A stretch of DNA of 64,000 bases from Opisthocomus hoazin (Eukaryota; Chordata; Aves; Opisthocomiformes; Opisthocomidae), in NCBI RefSeq assembly GCF_030867145.1, contig NC_134415.1:17710417-17774416 (forward strand), read 5' to 3'. Under the pieces are notes generated by a model, which ran no database searches, was not told the DNA's origin, and saw nothing but the letters and a program-made list of their open reading frames with translations. Both the position numbers and the translations under genes were made by a program. Of the stretch, positions 61,736-64,000 are shown piece after piece. The stretch's first letter is position 1; each line of letters starts with the position of its first letter.

Positions 61736-64000
61736 TTCTTACCTGGTTATAGCTGTCTTGATTATTGCTGGCATTGATTGCAGGCAACATTTCGTAACCA
61801 GCCATTCCCCTAACAGTCCCTCTCCTGATCTCCAGACAGACTGTGCTCCTCAAGCTATACCTTTTGCCTCCTGCCACCCTTACACAAAGCACAAACGATC
61901 AAGGAAGACGTTTCTTCCTTCCTAGTGCCCAGCCTTGCCAGCAGGCTTCCCTGCCTAAATTTTGGTCTCCTGAATGCGAACTCCACCTTGCTGTGTTGCA
62001 GGTAGGACCTTCCTCACCCCAGCCAGGTGTCCCACAAGGAGCTTTGTGGGTCTGGGACTCAGGTCAGAGAGTTCCCCAAAATCTCTGGAGGAATGACAGT
62101 GCCACTAGATTTTGGCTTGTTCCCTCTGTCCTCCACTTCAGGAGCGAGCAGCATCAAATAAAGCCAGCGGGAGACGGGCTTGAAAGAAGCAAAACCAGAC
62201 ATCTCTTCCCAAAAGAGGTAATTAGTCTGCCTCACTCTTTGCTGCAGGATGTTATGCTAAAGTTTCCATTAAGTCCTAACGAGGAAAACCTACAGGTAGT
62301 TACTAAGAATGAAGAAACTGCCTCTGTTTGAGGAAGTCTCTGTGTTGAAAATAAGTGGAGAGGAAAGGGATTAAGAGTGAGTTTTGTATATGCCTGCCCT
62401 GCTCTGCTGTGGCCGCTGTCAGGGACAGGACCCCGGGATCCTGTGGGATCCTGTACAGGTGTTCTTGTGGCAGGAATGGCATCTTCCGCATCGCAAAACT
62501 CACTCCATTGCAAAATGGCTAACAAAAGACCTACCAACCATCTTCTGCAGACAATTAGCTAAGATAACGAGCAGCCTGGGTTCTGTGTTTCTTGGGAGAG
62601 TGTGCCACTTGCATTCCCAGGCAGCTGTGCAGTCTCTTGCTCTTACCTGGTCAGTAGGTACCTCAGATTTTGGAGGAAAGTGACATTTGACTATACCTGT
62701 GCAAATAAGCACTGCTTTGGTTTGCTACAGGACCAGCAGCATTAAAAAAACCCAAAACCACAACTGGGGGTCACTGTGAAATTCCTTATTTTTCAGTTTC
62801 TTGCTGAAATGAAAAGCAGAAAAATCATTGCGTGTTGAGTAAATGACTCAGTTTGAAAGCAAATGTTCTGCTTAGGGATCTAAAAAAAAAGGTCTAATGG
62901 GCTATTAGAAATCTGTAAAAATAAATGGTTATTTCAACAAGAAAACCTGAAACAGCCAATTCAGAAAATGTTGAAGTGGAACATTTGAACTTCTCGGTTT
63001 TCTTCCCCTCAGTTGAAATAATTTGCTGATTTTTGCAGTGATCCATGACTTGGCCTGGTCAACCCAAAAATGTATCTTTCAGAGAGAAACAGTGACCCTG
63101 AAAATAGGCTCCTTCTCCTGTTCAGGACCACCCCTAAAATGTGCTCCTGCTCCTGCCACGCTGATTTTCAATTGCTGCAGCTGCACTGCTGTCCTTGCTG
63201 CTAATCGGCTCTCCAGCATATCCCTGAGACGCTACTTCCCTGGTGAAGGTCTTCTAAAACAAAAAGCTGTCGCAGGGCTGTCTGCCTCATTTCAGCCTTA
63301 CTCTCCTCAAGGGTCTTTCTCACTTTGCTTCTGAAATGACTGTGTGGCTTTAGATATGCTTTCAGCTGTCTGACATGCAGCACTTGCCACGCTCCCTGCC
63401 TTGCTGCCTGGTGTGGAAAGTGGCACTGCAAATAAAGCAAGAGCAGCAAGCATTACAAAAGCCTTGTGGAGGCCCATGTTGTGTTGTTTAGGATGGATTA
63501 TGTTGTGTGCATCGTCTGGCCAGAGGTCCAAGGTTCCCATGGTGCTCATGTAGACCCCCAGGATGGCTTCACATAGCTGAGCTCAGCTGCTTTAAGAGAG
63601 GACAGTGTGGATGTTGAGCATTTATTTTTAATCTTGCAGTGCTAGGTGGCTACAATTATAAGGAGCAGTGGGGCGCCGTGGATTTGGAGGTTCACTCAAC
63701 AGCGGCACATTTCAAGCACAGGTGAGAGCGCTGGGTATGTCCATGCAATCATGGTAGCTCAGGGCTTAGCTCTGCATGCCAGCTCAAGCTCCTTGGTTGC
63801 CCGCACTGAGTCCTGCACCTTAAACTTGAAGTCTGCACGTGGATGGCGTGGACACAGCCAGCTCGAGCCCGTGATGGGGTGAAGCTGGGCCTCACTTGGT
63901 GGATGGGGGGAGATAAGCCAGGGCAGAGCAAGATTTTGCATGCTCTGCTGCAGATGGATTGCATGTCCTTGGGAAAGTAATTTCCCCCATCTGTGTCTCG
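61736..64000. other. Right end of window, no gene recognised
   Basis: It contains an AT-rich patch (62750-63010), a short frame with a signal-peptide-like start on the - strand (63307-63477), and an exon-like segment on the + strand (63640-63721). None can be assigned to a known gene. Confidence 0.45.

Overview
This is vertebrate nuclear DNA, almost certainly from a bird. Three things point that way: short introns in a gene pair conserved across amniotes, CR1 LINE fragments as the dominant repeat (including two copies that read clearly as CR1), and faint MIR-like SINE remnants. I cannot name the species. I see no bacterial-style operons, CRISPR arrays, rRNA or tRNA genes.

Left end (1-9800, + strand): the last seven coding exons of CMTR1, the cap-1 mRNA 2'-O-ribose methyltransferase. 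They splice in frame to about 228 C-terminal residues, covering the end of the guanylyltransferase-like domain and the WW domain. The stop codon is at 6502-6504 and a 3'UTR follows. The methyltransferase core and G-patch exons lie to the left of the window.

Middle (9800-23300, - strand): a complete four-exon CCDC167 gene encoding 96 residues, a small coiled-coil protein with one C-terminal membrane segment. Its first exon lies in a GC-rich CpG island with YY1-like motifs at about 22870-23330, and its poly(A) signal is at 9836-9841. CMTR1 and CCDC167 are therefore tail to tail, the same order and orientation as in human 6p21. Intron 2 carries a CR1 insertion, and intron 1 carries a MIR-like scrap and an old CR1 fragment.

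Right two thirds (23300-64000): no gene I can identify. Human synteny would put the 3' end of MDGA1 next, on the - strand, but I recognise none of its exons, so this is probably the CCDC167-MDGA1 intergenic interval. It holds several CR1 pieces: ancient antisense reverse transcriptase at 25640-26800 and 43055-43650, 3'-end pieces at 39175, 41925 and 53290, a better preserved RT copy at 40030-41108, and old copies at 47050-48035 and 61310-61735. There is also an antisense MIR-like SINE near 36.4 kb and AT-rich blocks that could be conserved non-coding elements.

Two short exon-like pieces (30610-30798 and 63640-63721) have splice signals and an open frame, but I cannot assign them. I found nothing that amounts to a new biological system. 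The points most worth checking are the abutting 3' ends of CMTR1 and CCDC167, the CpG-island promoter with an antisense open frame, and the unassigned exon candidates.
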